DNA of 6,396 bases from Chloroflexi bacterium UBA2235 (GCA_002347925.1 DDYL01000130.1:9781-16176), one strand, 5' to 3'; shown: positions 1 to 6,388, counted from the first letter of the stretch. The notes: generated by a model from the letters alone, not told the origin. Numbers and translations are program-made.

Positions 1-361
1 ATTGGAGTATATGCACCTCTCGGCGCTGAGGCAAACGACTATGACCGCCCAGATTAGGACGGACGCCGCAGGTTTGCGGTCTCTTCGCGGCCGTTGAACG
101 CCGTCGGTTGAGCTCCGCTTCCAATGATGTGGCGCCTGTCAAAGATTCCAGAAGGCATCCAGTTCTACTAACGCGAGGTCATTCGTTTTGGGTGCACCTG
201 TGGGAATGGGTCGTTCCGTGTGGTCGCGCATCGCTGGAACCCAGGTTGGTCTCTAGCTCACGGCACCAACCCGGGGGCTGCGCCCACAGTGGACATAGGC
301 CGAAAGGGCTGACTGTCCAACTCTGCTACTTCACCCCGCACATACCCGGTTGATTCCGTCG
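1..361. other. Mostly non-coding region upstream of pncB
   Basis: No convincing gene is visible in this stretch. Two + strand frames are open from the left edge, one to a TAG at 55-57 and one to a TGA at 95-97. The second uses more G/C-ending codons, like the genes here, so the C-terminal tail of an upstream gene may end at 97, but it is too short to recognise. A + strand reading frame over 108-353 is rich in Cys, Trp, His and Arg with no domain-like pattern, and I regard it as chance. A small stem (CCGCA 66-70, TGCGG 75-79) is not followed by a T-run, so it is not a clear terminator. The right-hand part holds two stronger stem-loops, listed separately. Confidence 0.5.
235..319 (+). other. 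Two adjacent stem-loops, possible structured RNA
   Basis: The first hairpin pairs GGTTGGT (244-250) with ACCAACC (265-271) around a 14-base loop. Past one A/C mismatch it continues with CCC (240-242) against GGG (273-275), so 10 of 11 positions pair, and looser pairing reaches 235/280. The second pairs TGGACA (290-295) with TGTCCA (314-319). Inside it, AGGCC and GGGCT (one G/G mismatch) close a GAAA tetraloop at 302-305, which is typical of structured RNA. An outer 7-bp match, CTGTGGG 198-204 with CCCACAG 283-289, could enclose the first hairpin, though a 7-bp match at that distance is expected by chance. I do not recognise an RNase P, tmRNA, SRP, 6S, NAD riboswitch or other known RNA consensus. 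If the promoter at 362-367 is the real pncB promoter, these stems lie upstream of the mRNA and would be a separate RNA or a DNA structure. Confidence 0.3.
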
Positions 362-367
362 TACAAT
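362..367 (+). promoter_or_regulatory. -10 element TACAAT for a probably leaderless pncB mRNA
   Basis: TACAAT matches the -10 consensus at 5 of 6 bases and lies 6 bases before the ATG at 374. Transcription normally starts about 7 bases after the -10 hexamer, which would place +1 on or next to the A of the ATG. No Shine-Dalgarno sequence precedes either this ATG or the earlier TTG at 350. I see no good -35 hexamer at 16-19 bp spacing. A TANNNT box directly before a start codon is the known signature of leaderless genes in several bacterial phyla. That it works this way here is inference. Confidence 0.4.
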
Positions 368-373
368 CACCAA

Positions 374-1765
374 ATGCTTGACGAGTTCCTTTCGCGAGCC
401 ATCTCAGGCGGGATGCACACGGACCTCTATCATCCAGACGCGGCGTACGTCGCGTGGCGAACTCGACGCATTGGGATCACCACCTTTGACTTGTACACGC
501 GTCGCGCGCCTTGCGACGGCGCGTTCCTCCTCGTTGCGGGTCTCGAGTTCGCACTCGACTTCATTCGTGAGTTTCAATATGAAGAGAAGGGCCTGCGATA
601 TCTCACCCAGATACGGGACTACGACCCGAATTTTGTTGACTACCTAAGGCACATTCGCTTCACCGGCGACGTCCTGGCAATGCCAGAAGGCACCGTGGCG
701 TTCCCTGGAGAACCCCTGATAAGAGTGACCGCGCCTTTCATCGAAGGGTTACTGATTGAGGCCGGTCTCCTCCAGGCGATCAATACTTCGACATGGGTCG
801 CTACCAAGGCGGCACGAACGGTCCTCGCCGCAAACGGTCGCCGCGTATCAGAGTTTGCCTTTCGGCGCGCAGCGGCCCCGTTCACGGTCGCAAGGAGCGC
901 CTACATCGGCGGATGCGCATCCACGAGCTTCGTTGCCGCCGCCGAGCGCTTCCGGATCCCGGCGACGGGCACGATTCCCCATGCACTCGTTCAACTGTTC
1001 CCCGACGAAACCGAAGCATTCATGGCCGTCGCGGAAACCTACAACCGGTACACGGTATTACTCGACACTTATGACGTCACCAAAGCTATCTCCAAAGTGA
1101 TCAAGGTTGCACATGACGTTGAGGAACGACTGGGTCACCACCTCGCCGCCGTCCGTTTGGACAGCGGGGATCTCGACGCCGCGAGCCGTCATGTGCGACA
1201 CGCCCTGGATGCAGCCAATCTGTATCGCACGAGGATTATTGCGTCTGGGGACCTCGACGAGTTCTCCATTCAGACGCTTGTCAGGGCAGATGCGCCTATC
1301 GACGGGTTTGGGGTCGGCACCAGTCTCGGAGTTGCAACAGCGTCCTCAACGAACCCTGGCGGTCTTGGGGGGGTATACAAGGCGGTCCACTATGTTGAAG
1401 AGGACGGCACCCCCACTCCGTTGATCAAGCTCGCGGAGAACAAGACTACCTGGCCCGGCCGCAAGGAGGTCTATCGGATTGGTGCATTCGACCACGATGT
1501 CGTTCAGCTTGAAGGTGAACAGCCTCCATCAGGGTCGAAGCGCCTTTTGCGCCCCGTCATTCTCTCCGGTTCCGTCGTTTCCGGGAGTTCGCCCCCGCTA
1601 AGCGAAGTTCGGGAATTTGCGCAGCAGAACCTCAGCGAACTGCCCGAGCAGTATCGGCACCTCTCGCCAACTACGGAATATCCGGTCGTTCCAAGCGCAT
1701 CGCTTGAACGGCTTCGATCAATGGCGATGGACGCACATCAGCCGGGTGCCACCAGCACCATTTAG
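374..1765 (+). CDS. pncB: Nicotinate phosphoribosyltransferase
   Basis: This cytoplasmic enzyme (EC 6.3.4.21) joins nicotinate and PRPP, with ATP hydrolysis, to give nicotinate mononucleotide in NAD salvage (Preiss-Handler pathway). The 463 residues match the family from end to end: TDLY near the N-terminus (16-19), TFDLYTRR (37-44), FTGDV..PEGTVAFPGEPL (96-115), ATKAAR (143-148), RSAYIGG..STSF (174-186) and GTIPHALV (199-206). H203 in the last motif matches the histidine that is phosphorylated during turnover. VRLDSGDLD (260-268), IIASGDLDE (288-296) and GFGVGTSLG (311-319) form the phosphoribosyl-phosphate site, and KLAENKTTWPGRKEVYR (352-368) is the usual C-terminal signature. The frame is open a little further upstream to a TTG at 350, but family similarity begins after the ATG at 374 and no ribosome site supports the TTG. 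The next gene starts 2 bases after the stop. Length and motifs are normal, with no sign of damage. Confidence 0.95.
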   Translation: MLDEFLSRAISGGMHTDLYHPDAAYVAWRTRRIGITTFDLYTRRAPCDGAFLLVAGLEFALDFIREFQYEEKGLRYLTQIRDYDPNFVDYLRHIRFTGDVLAMPEGTVAFPGEPLIRVTAPFIEGLLIEAGLLQAINTSTWVATKAARTVLAANGRRVSEFAFRRAAAPFTVARSAYIGGCASTSFVAAAERFRIPATGTIPHALVQLFPDETEAFMAVAETYNRYTVLLDTYDVTKAISKVIKVAHDVEERLGHHLAAVRLDSGDLDAASRHVRHALDAANLYRTRIIASGDLDEFSIQTLVRADAPIDGFGVGTSLGVATASSTNPGGLGGVYKAVHYVEEDGTPTPLIKLAENKTTWPGRKEVYRIGAFDHDVVQLEGEQPPSGSKRLLRPVILSGSVVSGSSPPLSEVREFAQQNLSELPEQYRHLSPTTEYPVVPSASLERLRSMAMDAHQPGATSTI

Positions 1766-1767
1766 GG

Positions 1768-2571
1768 ATGCTTTCAGTGAACCCCCCGATCTCATTGTGC
1801 ACGACCGTTCACGACCCCGACGCGCGGCTCACGCCTCTCCTTTTGGCGCATGCGCGCGCACTCACGAAGCATTATGGCAGCGTGCATGTCTCGGCGACGA
1901 ATGTAACGGATGCAGACCTGATCACTCGCCTTCGCGACTTGGGAGCACTCGTAGACACGCGGGCTGGCAGTGAGATCGGGACGGCCCGGCGCAATGTTGT
2001 GGCGAGGTCGGCACGCATAGACAGCAATCCGGTGCTCTACTGCGACTTCGACAGGTGGCTTCACTGGCAAAGCACGTATCCCGATGAGCTCCTGGACCTC
2101 CCGTCACGGGTGTTACACGATCACCCCAACGCGTGGTTTGTCTGCCTTGGACGCACGCGCCGCGCCTTTGAAACTCACCCACGGGTACAGCGTGACACCG
2201 AAACCCTGTCAAACCTGGTAGCGACCATTGCGCTCGGGACGGATCTGGATGTCACCGCCGGCGCATGCCTGATCACGGCAAACGGCGCGAAGATCATCGT
2301 CAGCCAATCGACCGAAGTCTCAAATGCGACCGATGGGGAGTGGCCTGCGATCATCTGGAAATCTGGCAGCGACCGGGTGGCAGGCACCCTGTGTGAGGGT
2401 CTTGAATTCGAGACCGCCACTTTTTACACCAAGGAAATTTCCGACCATGGCGGGCGCGCGAGCTGGGAAGCTGCGACGTATGACAGCACTGCCTCGTGGG
2501 CGCGCCGGATGGCACTCGCCTCGGCCACGGCTTCCGCAATCGCACGGGTCGTCGATCCGAACCGCGCCTGA
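1768..2571 (+). CDS. GT-A-fold glycosyltransferase-like protein, role unknown
   Basis: This is a 267-residue soluble protein without signal peptide or membrane segment. The first half looks like a GT-A (family-2-like) nucleotide-sugar fold. It has a hydrophobic strand ISLCTTVHDP (8-17), a helix ending near residue 37, a second strand and helix, then GTARRNVVARSA (71-82) leading into VLYCDFDR (89-96). That is the usual family-2 order of 'ARN' followed by a DxD metal/nucleotide motif, here D93-F-D95. The second half has GRTRRAFETHP (128-138), VTAGACLIT (162-170), DGEWP (189-193) and EGLEFET (210-216), wording I recall from unnamed Chloroflexota proteins but cannot tie to a substrate. The ATG lies 2 bases after the pncB stop, so translation is probably coupled. 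An in-frame GTG at 1777 has AGGGA 8 bases upstream and may be the true start, costing 3 residues. The donor, acceptor and even glycosyltransferase activity are unproven. The link to NAD metabolism rests only on gene order. Confidence 0.6.
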   Translation: MLSVNPPISLCTTVHDPDARLTPLLLAHARALTKHYGSVHVSATNVTDADLITRLRDLGALVDTRAGSEIGTARRNVVARSARIDSNPVLYCDFDRWLHWQSTYPDELLDLPSRVLHDHPNAWFVCLGRTRRAFETHPRVQRDTETLSNLVATIALGTDLDVTAGACLITANGAKIIVSQSTEVSNATDGEWPAIIWKSGSDRVAGTLCEGLEFETATFYTKEISDHGGRASWEAATYDSTASWARRMALASATASAIARVVDPNRA

Positions 2572-2578
2572 TCCAAAT

Positions 2579-3334
2579 CTACGGAACTGGCCACAGCAGA
2601 GTCAGGCGACGAGGCTCGTTACCGGACTGCAGTTGGCGCATCGCAACACACACCACACTCATGTCATCAGCAGGGCGCCCGGAATCTAGCTCGCGTGCCT
2701 CGTCCAACAGCGTCGAAGCTACGGTCTGAGCATCGGCATCCACCCGGTAAAGCCGGTCAACGGTGGCGAGGATGTCAAAGGACTGCCCACTCCGACGACC
2801 CGCGTCAGCAATTCCGTCACTCATCGCAACCACCATCACGCCAACTTTCAGCGGTATTTCCGTAATGGTCGGCTTGGTGTCTGGGTAAAGCCCAACCGGC
2901 ACACTGGGAGCATCCCATCTAACAACGTGATCCCCCATCGCAATTACGGCGGGGCAATGACTATTTCGTGAAACCACCAACGTGCCTGACGAAAGGTCAA
3001 CCGAGATTATGCTGAGTTCTGTCGATACCTGTCCGTGACGATAGGCAAGCAGGAAGTCACTGACCGCACGCGCGGTTGCGCCGTCGCGCGCACCCTCGGC
3101 AATCAGTCCAACTGCCTTGCGCGCCACAAGGTTTGCAAGCGTCTTGGCGGGCCGACCATGCCCCTGACCGTCTGCAAGGACCACAGAAACGCCGCCAGTT
3201 GGGCGCTCAGTAAGTTCGACGGTATCGCCACTTTCGCGTTCGGCGTACCGGGAAACCTTCGCAATTCCAACCTGGATTTCGAGATCTGACAGCGGCACGC
3301 GAACCCGTGGCACTATGGGCGACACGCCACTCAT
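2579..3334 (-). CDS. SpoIIE-type PP2C serine/threonine phosphatase
   Basis: This is a 251-residue cytoplasmic protein made almost wholly of one PP2C/SpoIIE catalytic domain, a Mn/Mg-dependent phosphoserine/threonine phosphatase. The metal-binding acidic motifs are present in order: ESGD (34-37), LADGQGHG (53-60), MSDGIADAG (171-179) and PADDMSVV (221-228). No sensor (PAS, GAF, HAMP), membrane segment or response-regulator receiver is attached, so input must come from a partner protein. Relatives act in partner-switching, dephosphorylating anti-sigma-factor antagonists, or in other Ser/Thr phosphorylation switches. No anti-sigma, antagonist or kinase gene lies in the window, so the target is unknown. 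The opening QVGIAKVSRYAERESGDT (21-38) resembles a short form I associate with Chloroflexota. The ATG at 3334 lacks a strong ribosome site (only GGGA about 15 bases upstream). It sits 138 bases after hisB and its stop is 7 bases from that of the convergent gene, leaving almost no room for a terminator. Confidence 0.85.
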   Translation of the reverse strand: MSGVSPIVPRVRVPLSDLEIQVGIAKVSRYAERESGDTVELTERPTGGVSVVLADGQGHGRPAKTLANLVARKAVGLIAEGARDGATARAVSDFLLAYRHGQVSTELSIISVDLSSGTLVVSRNSHCPAVIAMGDHVVRWDAPSVPVGLYPDTKPTITEIPLKVGVMVVAMSDGIADAGRRSGQSFDILATVDRLYRVDADAQTVASTLLDEARELDSGRPADDMSVVCVAMRQLQSGNEPRRLTLLWPVP

Positions 3335-3371
3335 ATCTGCTTCAATTCCCGCTGCCCTCTATCGAGGCATT

Positions 3372-3398
3372 GTTGACCTAGAAAACGCCAAGGTTGAC
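3372..3398. repeat. Paired GTTGAC direct repeat upstream of the phosphatase
   Basis: GTTGAC occurs at 3372-3377 and again at 3393-3398, exactly 21 bases apart (two helical turns), so a dimeric DNA-binding protein could contact both on one face. On the phosphatase strand the copies read GTCAAC and lie about 38-65 bases before its start. The 3' copies (TTGACC, TTGACA) also look like -35 hexamers on the + strand, but no matching -10 follows. A regulatory role is conjecture; a 6-base repeat can arise by chance. Confidence 0.2.
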
Positions 3399-3419
3399 AT
3401 GCTCCAGAAGATCCCTGAG

Positions 3420-3450
3420 AAATAAGGCGCGGCTGCCGCTCGATCACGCC
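3420..3450 (-). terminator. Possible weak terminator after hisB
   Basis: Read on the - strand, 23 bases after the hisB stop, an outer GGCG/CGCC pair and an inner GCGG-CAG-CCGC stem (3429-3439) are followed by TTATTT (3425-3420). The stem is short, its two halves are joined with an asymmetric bulge, and the T-tract is broken, so it would be a weak intrinsic terminator at best. If it works, the phosphatase gene needs its own promoter in the 138-base gap. Confidence 0.25.
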
Positions 3451-3472
3451 ACAAAAGACGATGGCACGACGA

Positions 3473-4078
3473 TCACGCGGTAAGTGTGCCCTTCGTGGAA
3501 GCAACCACACCGCTTCGACGAGGGTCCCGCGCAACCGCACCTGCGAGCGCGCGCGCAAATGCCTTGAAGCACGCCTCAGCCATGTGATGTGAATCTCTTC
3601 CGGCAATGACCCGTAGATGCAACGTAATCCGCGCTTCCGCAACGAAGCTTTCAAAGAAGTGCGCCATGAGAGACGGTGGAAGCCCAACTCCTCCGGCGTC
3701 ACCTGTCGACACCGATGCGAAGGGCCGCCCACTGCAGTCAACGACTGCCTGGGCGAGAGCCTCATCCATTGGGACCGTCGCATCAAACATTCGGGCAATC
3801 CCGGTCCGGTCACCCAACGCATCACGGAAAGTTCGTCCGAAAACCAAGGCGCAGTCTTCAACTGAGTGGTGTGTGTCTATCTCAAGGTCACCATCGCACG
3901 AGAGGGTAAGGTCGAACCCTGCATGGCGCGCTATCTGGTCAAGCATGTGGTCGAGGAACGGGACGCCTGACCGGATTGAACTGACTCCGGTTCCGTCAAG
4001 GTTGACTGTGCACTCAACCCGGGTCTCACGGGTATGGCGCTTCACCTCTGCTACTCGAGGTCCGTCTAAACCCGTCAT
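3473..4078 (-). CDS. hisB: Imidazoleglycerol-phosphate dehydratase
   Basis: HisB (EC 4.2.1.19) removes water from imidazole glycerol phosphate to give imidazole acetol phosphate in histidine biosynthesis, using two Mn ions per site in a large multimer. At 201 residues it is the usual single-domain form, not the E. coli fusion with histidinol-phosphatase. The two repeated halves show the metal-binding motifs: PFLDHMLDQIARH (40-52), HHSVEDC (70-76), AHFFESF (139-145) and DSHHMAEACFKAFARAL (162-178). The key ligands H44, H70, H71, E74, H140, H164, H165 and E168 are all present. The frame extends 10 codons upstream to another ATG, but the start at 4078 is preferred. It has GGAG 8 bases upstream and forms an ATGA overlap with the stop of the phosphatidyltransferase gene, giving translational coupling. 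No other his gene is in the window, so it is separated from a classical his operon here. Confidence 0.95.
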   Translation of the reverse strand: MTGLDGPRVAEVKRHTRETRVECTVNLDGTGVSSIRSGVPFLDHMLDQIARHAGFDLTLSCDGDLEIDTHHSVEDCALVFGRTFRDALGDRTGIARMFDATVPMDEALAQAVVDCSGRPFASVSTGDAGGVGLPPSLMAHFFESFVAEARITLHLRVIAGRDSHHMAEACFKAFARALAGAVARDPRRSGVVASTKGTLTA

Positions 4079-4710
4079 TGCGCTCGCTCCGATGCCGTAA
4101 GGCGCCACACGTGCAGCACTCGCTGATACACCGTAACCAAGGTTCCCAAAGCGACCAGCGTTAGTACCACGATCATTGCGTTGTAGGGCAGCAATAGCGC
4201 CGCCCCCAGCCCAATCACCCTCTCAGGGCGTTGGAAAAGGCCCACCTCACAATCCAATCCCAGGCCTTCAGCCCGGGCACGGGCGTAGCTCGTCATCAGC
4301 GAGTTCGCGAGGATGACCATTGAGAGCGTCACGCCAACCCACATGGTCAAGTCGCTTTCAGCCGCACGCAAGAATGCGAGTTGCAAACCGACAAGGACCG
4401 CCACTTCAGAATATCGGTCCAGTGTCGAGTCCAGAAACGCGCCAAACGCCGTCTTCTGGTTCATCACCCGGGCCAATGCGCCGTCAAACATGTCGAATGC
4501 ACCGGCAACGAGAACAAGAACTCCGCCCGGAAACCACTCGCCACTTGCGAGTACAACGCCGGCGCCGATGTTCAGGAGAAGGCCGAACACGGTCAGCCCA
4601 TTTGGGGTAATACCGGTCCGAGCGACTGGAGCTATCGCCCACTCGGCGAAGCGCCGCGTCTGTAGTTGGATGGTCGTTCGGAAGGTCGCCACCGCGTCGG
4701 AGTATGCCAT
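4075..4710 (-). CDS. CDP-alcohol phosphatidyltransferase, probably phosphatidylinositol-phosphate synthase type
   Basis: This 211-residue integral membrane enzyme moves a phosphatidyl group from CDP-diacylglycerol to an alcohol, releasing CMP. The family signature D-x2-DG-x2-AR-x8-G-x3-D-x3-D is perfect: D73, D76, G77, A80, R81, G90, D94, D98. About six hydrophobic segments follow an amphipathic N-terminus, at roughly 39-55, 61-75, 101-116, 122-139, 164-178 and 180-196. SYARARAE (141-148) and RPERVIG (161-167) resemble SYxKARAE...ERPER in actinobacterial phosphatidylinositol-phosphate synthase (PgsA1) and archaeal inositol-phosphate enzymes. Phosphatidylglycerophosphate synthases lack this pattern. 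I therefore favour inositol 1-phosphate as acceptor, though glycerol 3-phosphate is not excluded. The ATG at 4710 is bounded by an in-frame stop at 4732-4734 and is the only ATG/GTG/TTG start in that interval; its ribosome site is poor (AAGGG 14 bases away). Its stop overlaps the hisB start by 4 bases. The permease gene ends 74 bases upstream. Confidence 0.85.
   Translation of the reverse strand: MAYSDAVATFRTTIQLQTRRFAEWAIAPVARTGITPNGLTVFGLLLNIGAGVVLASGEWFPGGVLVLVAGAFDMFDGALARVMNQKTAFGAFLDSTLDRYSEVAVLVGLQLAFLRAAESDLTMWVGVTLSMVILANSLMTSYARARAEGLGLDCEVGLFQRPERVIGLGAALLLPYNAMIVVLTLVALGTLVTVYQRVLHVWRLTASERAQ
4087..4090 (-). promoter_or_regulatory. Ribosome binding site that fixes the hisB start
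   Basis: GGAG on the - strand lies 8 bases before the ATG at 4078, inside the 3' end of the upstream gene. It supports this start over the in-frame ATG at 4108. Confidence 0.6.
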
Positions 4711-4711
4711 G

Positions 4712-4744
4712 GACCGCGCGGTGACCCTTGGCTATGACCGCGCG
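4712..4744. repeat. 9-bp direct repeat before the phosphatidyltransferase gene
   Basis: GACCGCGCG occurs at 4712-4720 and 4736-4744 in the 74-base gap between permease and phosphatidyltransferase. The first copy is part of a perfect 10-bp palindrome, ACCGCGCGGT (4713-4722), directly against the start codon. It could be a binding site or translational hairpin, but GC-rich 9-mers recur by chance. Confidence 0.2.
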
Positions 4745-4784
4745 TGCTGCACCAGAAATGACCTCAACCAAGGGGCTGCTGCAG

Positions 4785-6212
4785 TCAGCTAGCCGATGCA
4801 CCCGCAACAACGGAAGCGGTCGCAGGCACTTCGTGTTTCTCTGCCTCTCCGCTGATCACTAGTGCCGGTGAGGATAGTGGTGATGCTGGTCTCGGTGCCT
4901 CGGATCGTACGGACGACCTGAACACGAGCAAGCAGGCGGTACACGATACGAGAAGGAAGCCGTTGATCCAGAGGGCATTCGCTGGCCCCAGATGCTCACC
5001 CGAGTACCCCACAAGAAGACCCGAAAACGGCTGCAGGCCGAACGTGATCATGGAGGAGAGACCGAGCAAGCGGGCTCGCATCGCCTGGGGAGACATCTGT
5101 TGCAACAGCCCCATCGAAGTGGTCATTACAAGCGGTCCGGCCATCCCTTGAAGGTAGCCAAAGATGGCCGCAGTGACCACGATTGGTTCGGAAATGCCAA
5201 GGTAATCCCCGACCCGCCTAATGACTTCCGACACACTCGGGTTGGCAATGGAGGTCATGATCATGAGCATCGTGCCGAACCAGATCAGCGCGCCACTCAC
5301 CAAAATCCCTGTCCGTCTGACGTTGTGAACGACGGGTAGGATCAGAAGCGTCACCGTCATCGAACCTGCGCCACTGATTCCTCCCAGCAGACCGAGGACA
5401 CGGGCATCACCTTGAAGAACCTCCGCAACGAACGCCGGCATGACCGTCATTGTGGAAAAAACAAAAAACACGAAGAGCATTGAAAACAGATAAAGGTCGA
5501 TCATCATCGGCTGCGACCGCACGTACGCGATTGCTTCAAGCGGTCCGCCTTTTGATCCAGCTGCCCCATGACTGGAAGCGCCCGGCCGGGCCGTCAGTTG
5601 TGTGGCGGCGGTGTCGGTGAACCGAACCCGAGCAAGCGCGACTATTACGGCCACAAAACTGAGCGCGTTTACCCAAAACGCCGTCGCCGTCCCGAAATAT
5701 CCGATCAACAGACCCGCAAGCGATGGTCCAACGATCCGCGCAAGTTGGAAGGCCATTGAGTTGAGGGTCACCGCCTGCCGGATCATGGCGGTACCCGTAA
5801 GGTCCGCTGCAAACGCCTGAAGGGCAGGCATGTCAATCGCCGTCACAATCCCAGTAATGACTGCAAGCACATAGATGTGCCAAATCTGAATCACGTCAGT
5901 CTGCACAAGGATTGCAAGTGTTGCCGCCAGCGAACCCAGGATTGCTTGCGTCCCGATCAGGAGGGTGCGGCGCGGTACCCGGTCGGCAATTGAGCCAGCG
6001 AACGGGCCGAGGAGGAGCATCGGCAGAGAGCCCAGCATTGTCACCCATCCCAGTGCAGCCGGTGAATGCGTCAGCTGGTAAACCACCCAGCTTTGGGCCG
6101 TCATTTGCACCAAGGTTCCGATTGTCGAAATCGTCTGACCTGTAATGAACATTCGAAAATTTGGAATCCGAAGGGGGGCGTACATGTGCCCGTACCGAGA
6201 ACTACCTGTCAT
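4785..6212 (-). CDS. MFS permease, MFS_3/EntS-like exporter
   Basis: This 475-residue inner-membrane transporter belongs to the major facilitator superfamily, most like the MFS_3 group (enterobactin exporter EntS and proton-driven drug exporters). The opening APLRIPNFRMFITGQTIS (12-29) is typical of that group. GSIADRVPRR (73-82) is the motif-A loop between helices 2 and 3, and NSMAFQLARIVGPSLAGLLIG (151-171) is a group hallmark in helix 5. Two sets of hydrophobic helices are split by a charged/polar central loop near 199-235, in line with 12 spans. The last ~40 residues (from about 436) are a Pro/Ser/Ala-rich soluble tail rather than membrane. The ATG at 6212 has no clear ribosome site; an in-frame ATG at 6185 (residue 10) fits the family start as well and also lacks one. 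Substrate cannot be read from sequence. It transcribes away from a presumed + strand gene beyond the right edge, with a shared intergenic region. Confidence 0.88.
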   Translation of the reverse strand: MTGSSRYGHMYAPLRIPNFRMFITGQTISTIGTLVQMTAQSWVVYQLTHSPAALGWVTMLGSLPMLLLGPFAGSIADRVPRRTLLIGTQAILGSLAATLAILVQTDVIQIWHIYVLAVITGIVTAIDMPALQAFAADLTGTAMIRQAVTLNSMAFQLARIVGPSLAGLLIGYFGTATAFWVNALSFVAVIVALARVRFTDTAATQLTARPGASSHGAAGSKGGPLEAIAYVRSQPMMIDLYLFSMLFVFFVFSTMTVMPAFVAEVLQGDARVLGLLGGISGAGSMTVTLLILPVVHNVRRTGILVSGALIWFGTMLMIMTSIANPSVSEVIRRVGDYLGISEPIVVTAAIFGYLQGMAGPLVMTTSMGLLQQMSPQAMRARLLGLSSMITFGLQPFSGLLVGYSGEHLGPANALWINGFLLVSCTACLLVFRSSVRSEAPRPASPLSSPALVISGEAEKHEVPATASVVAGASAS

Positions 6213-6241
6213 AAATTGTCATCAATCTGCTGAATATTTCA

Positions 6242-6263
6242 TTGCCAATTTCAGCGCTGGCAA
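6242..6263. promoter_or_regulatory. Inverted repeat upstream of the permease, possible operator
   Basis: TTGCCA (6242-6247) and TGGCAA (6258-6263) are perfect 6-bp arms around 10 bases, 16 bp centre to centre. Overlapping them is an 8-bp palindrome CAGCGCTG (6252-6259). The element lies 30-51 bases before the permease start, where its promoter should be, though I find no convincing -35/-10 pair on the - strand. Efflux permeases are often controlled by a divergently encoded TetR- or MarR-type repressor; such a gene could lie past the right edge. The regulator and function are inference. Confidence 0.3.
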
Positions 6264-6382
6264 ATTTCTTGCTGATCCCGAGATCCCAGAGGCACCGCAG
6301 AGACTGAGCATGGTGCCCCACGGCAGTATGCCTCTGACCGAACTGGGTGTAGTGGTAGCAAACACGTAACAGGATTTTGCTG

Positions 6383-6388
6383 AAGGAG
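6383..6388 (+). promoter_or_regulatory. Strong Shine-Dalgarno for a + strand gene starting past the window
   Basis: AAGGAG is a near-ideal ribosome binding site and is followed by exactly 8 bases to the window end, so a start codon is expected at or just after position 6397. It is the best Shine-Dalgarno sequence in the window. A weak promoter, CTGACC (6333-6338) with a 17-base spacer to TAGCAA (6356-6361), could serve it. This gives the permease a divergent neighbour. Confidence 0.5.

Noticed and set aside
53..157. Short - strand reading frame of about 34 codons from the ATG at 157
   Set aside because: It is too short, has no ribosome site and no recognisable similarity, and short frames are common in GC-rich DNA.
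108..353. 81-codon + strand reading frame before pncB
   Set aside because: It starts with TTG, lacks a ribosome site, has chance-like composition (many Cys, Trp, His, Arg), and overlaps the stem-loops and the pncB upstream region.
350..373. TTG at 350 as the pncB start
   Set aside because: The extra 8 residues are outside family similarity, no ribosome site is present, and the -10 hexamer lies inside this extension.
3331..3861. 176-codon - strand frame overlapping the hisB 3' half
   Set aside because: It is a shifted frame over hisB, rich in Arg, Trp and Leu, with no family match. A frameshifted hisB is excluded because hisB is intact to its normal end.
3606..4100. 164-codon + strand frame opposite hisB
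   Set aside because: It is an antisense shadow of a gene with full HisB motifs; its composition is Arg/Ser/Pro-rich with no domain pattern.
4313..4792. 159-codon + strand frame opposite the phosphatidyltransferase
   Set aside because: It is an antisense shadow. The other strand carries the perfect CDP-alcohol phosphatidyltransferase signature.
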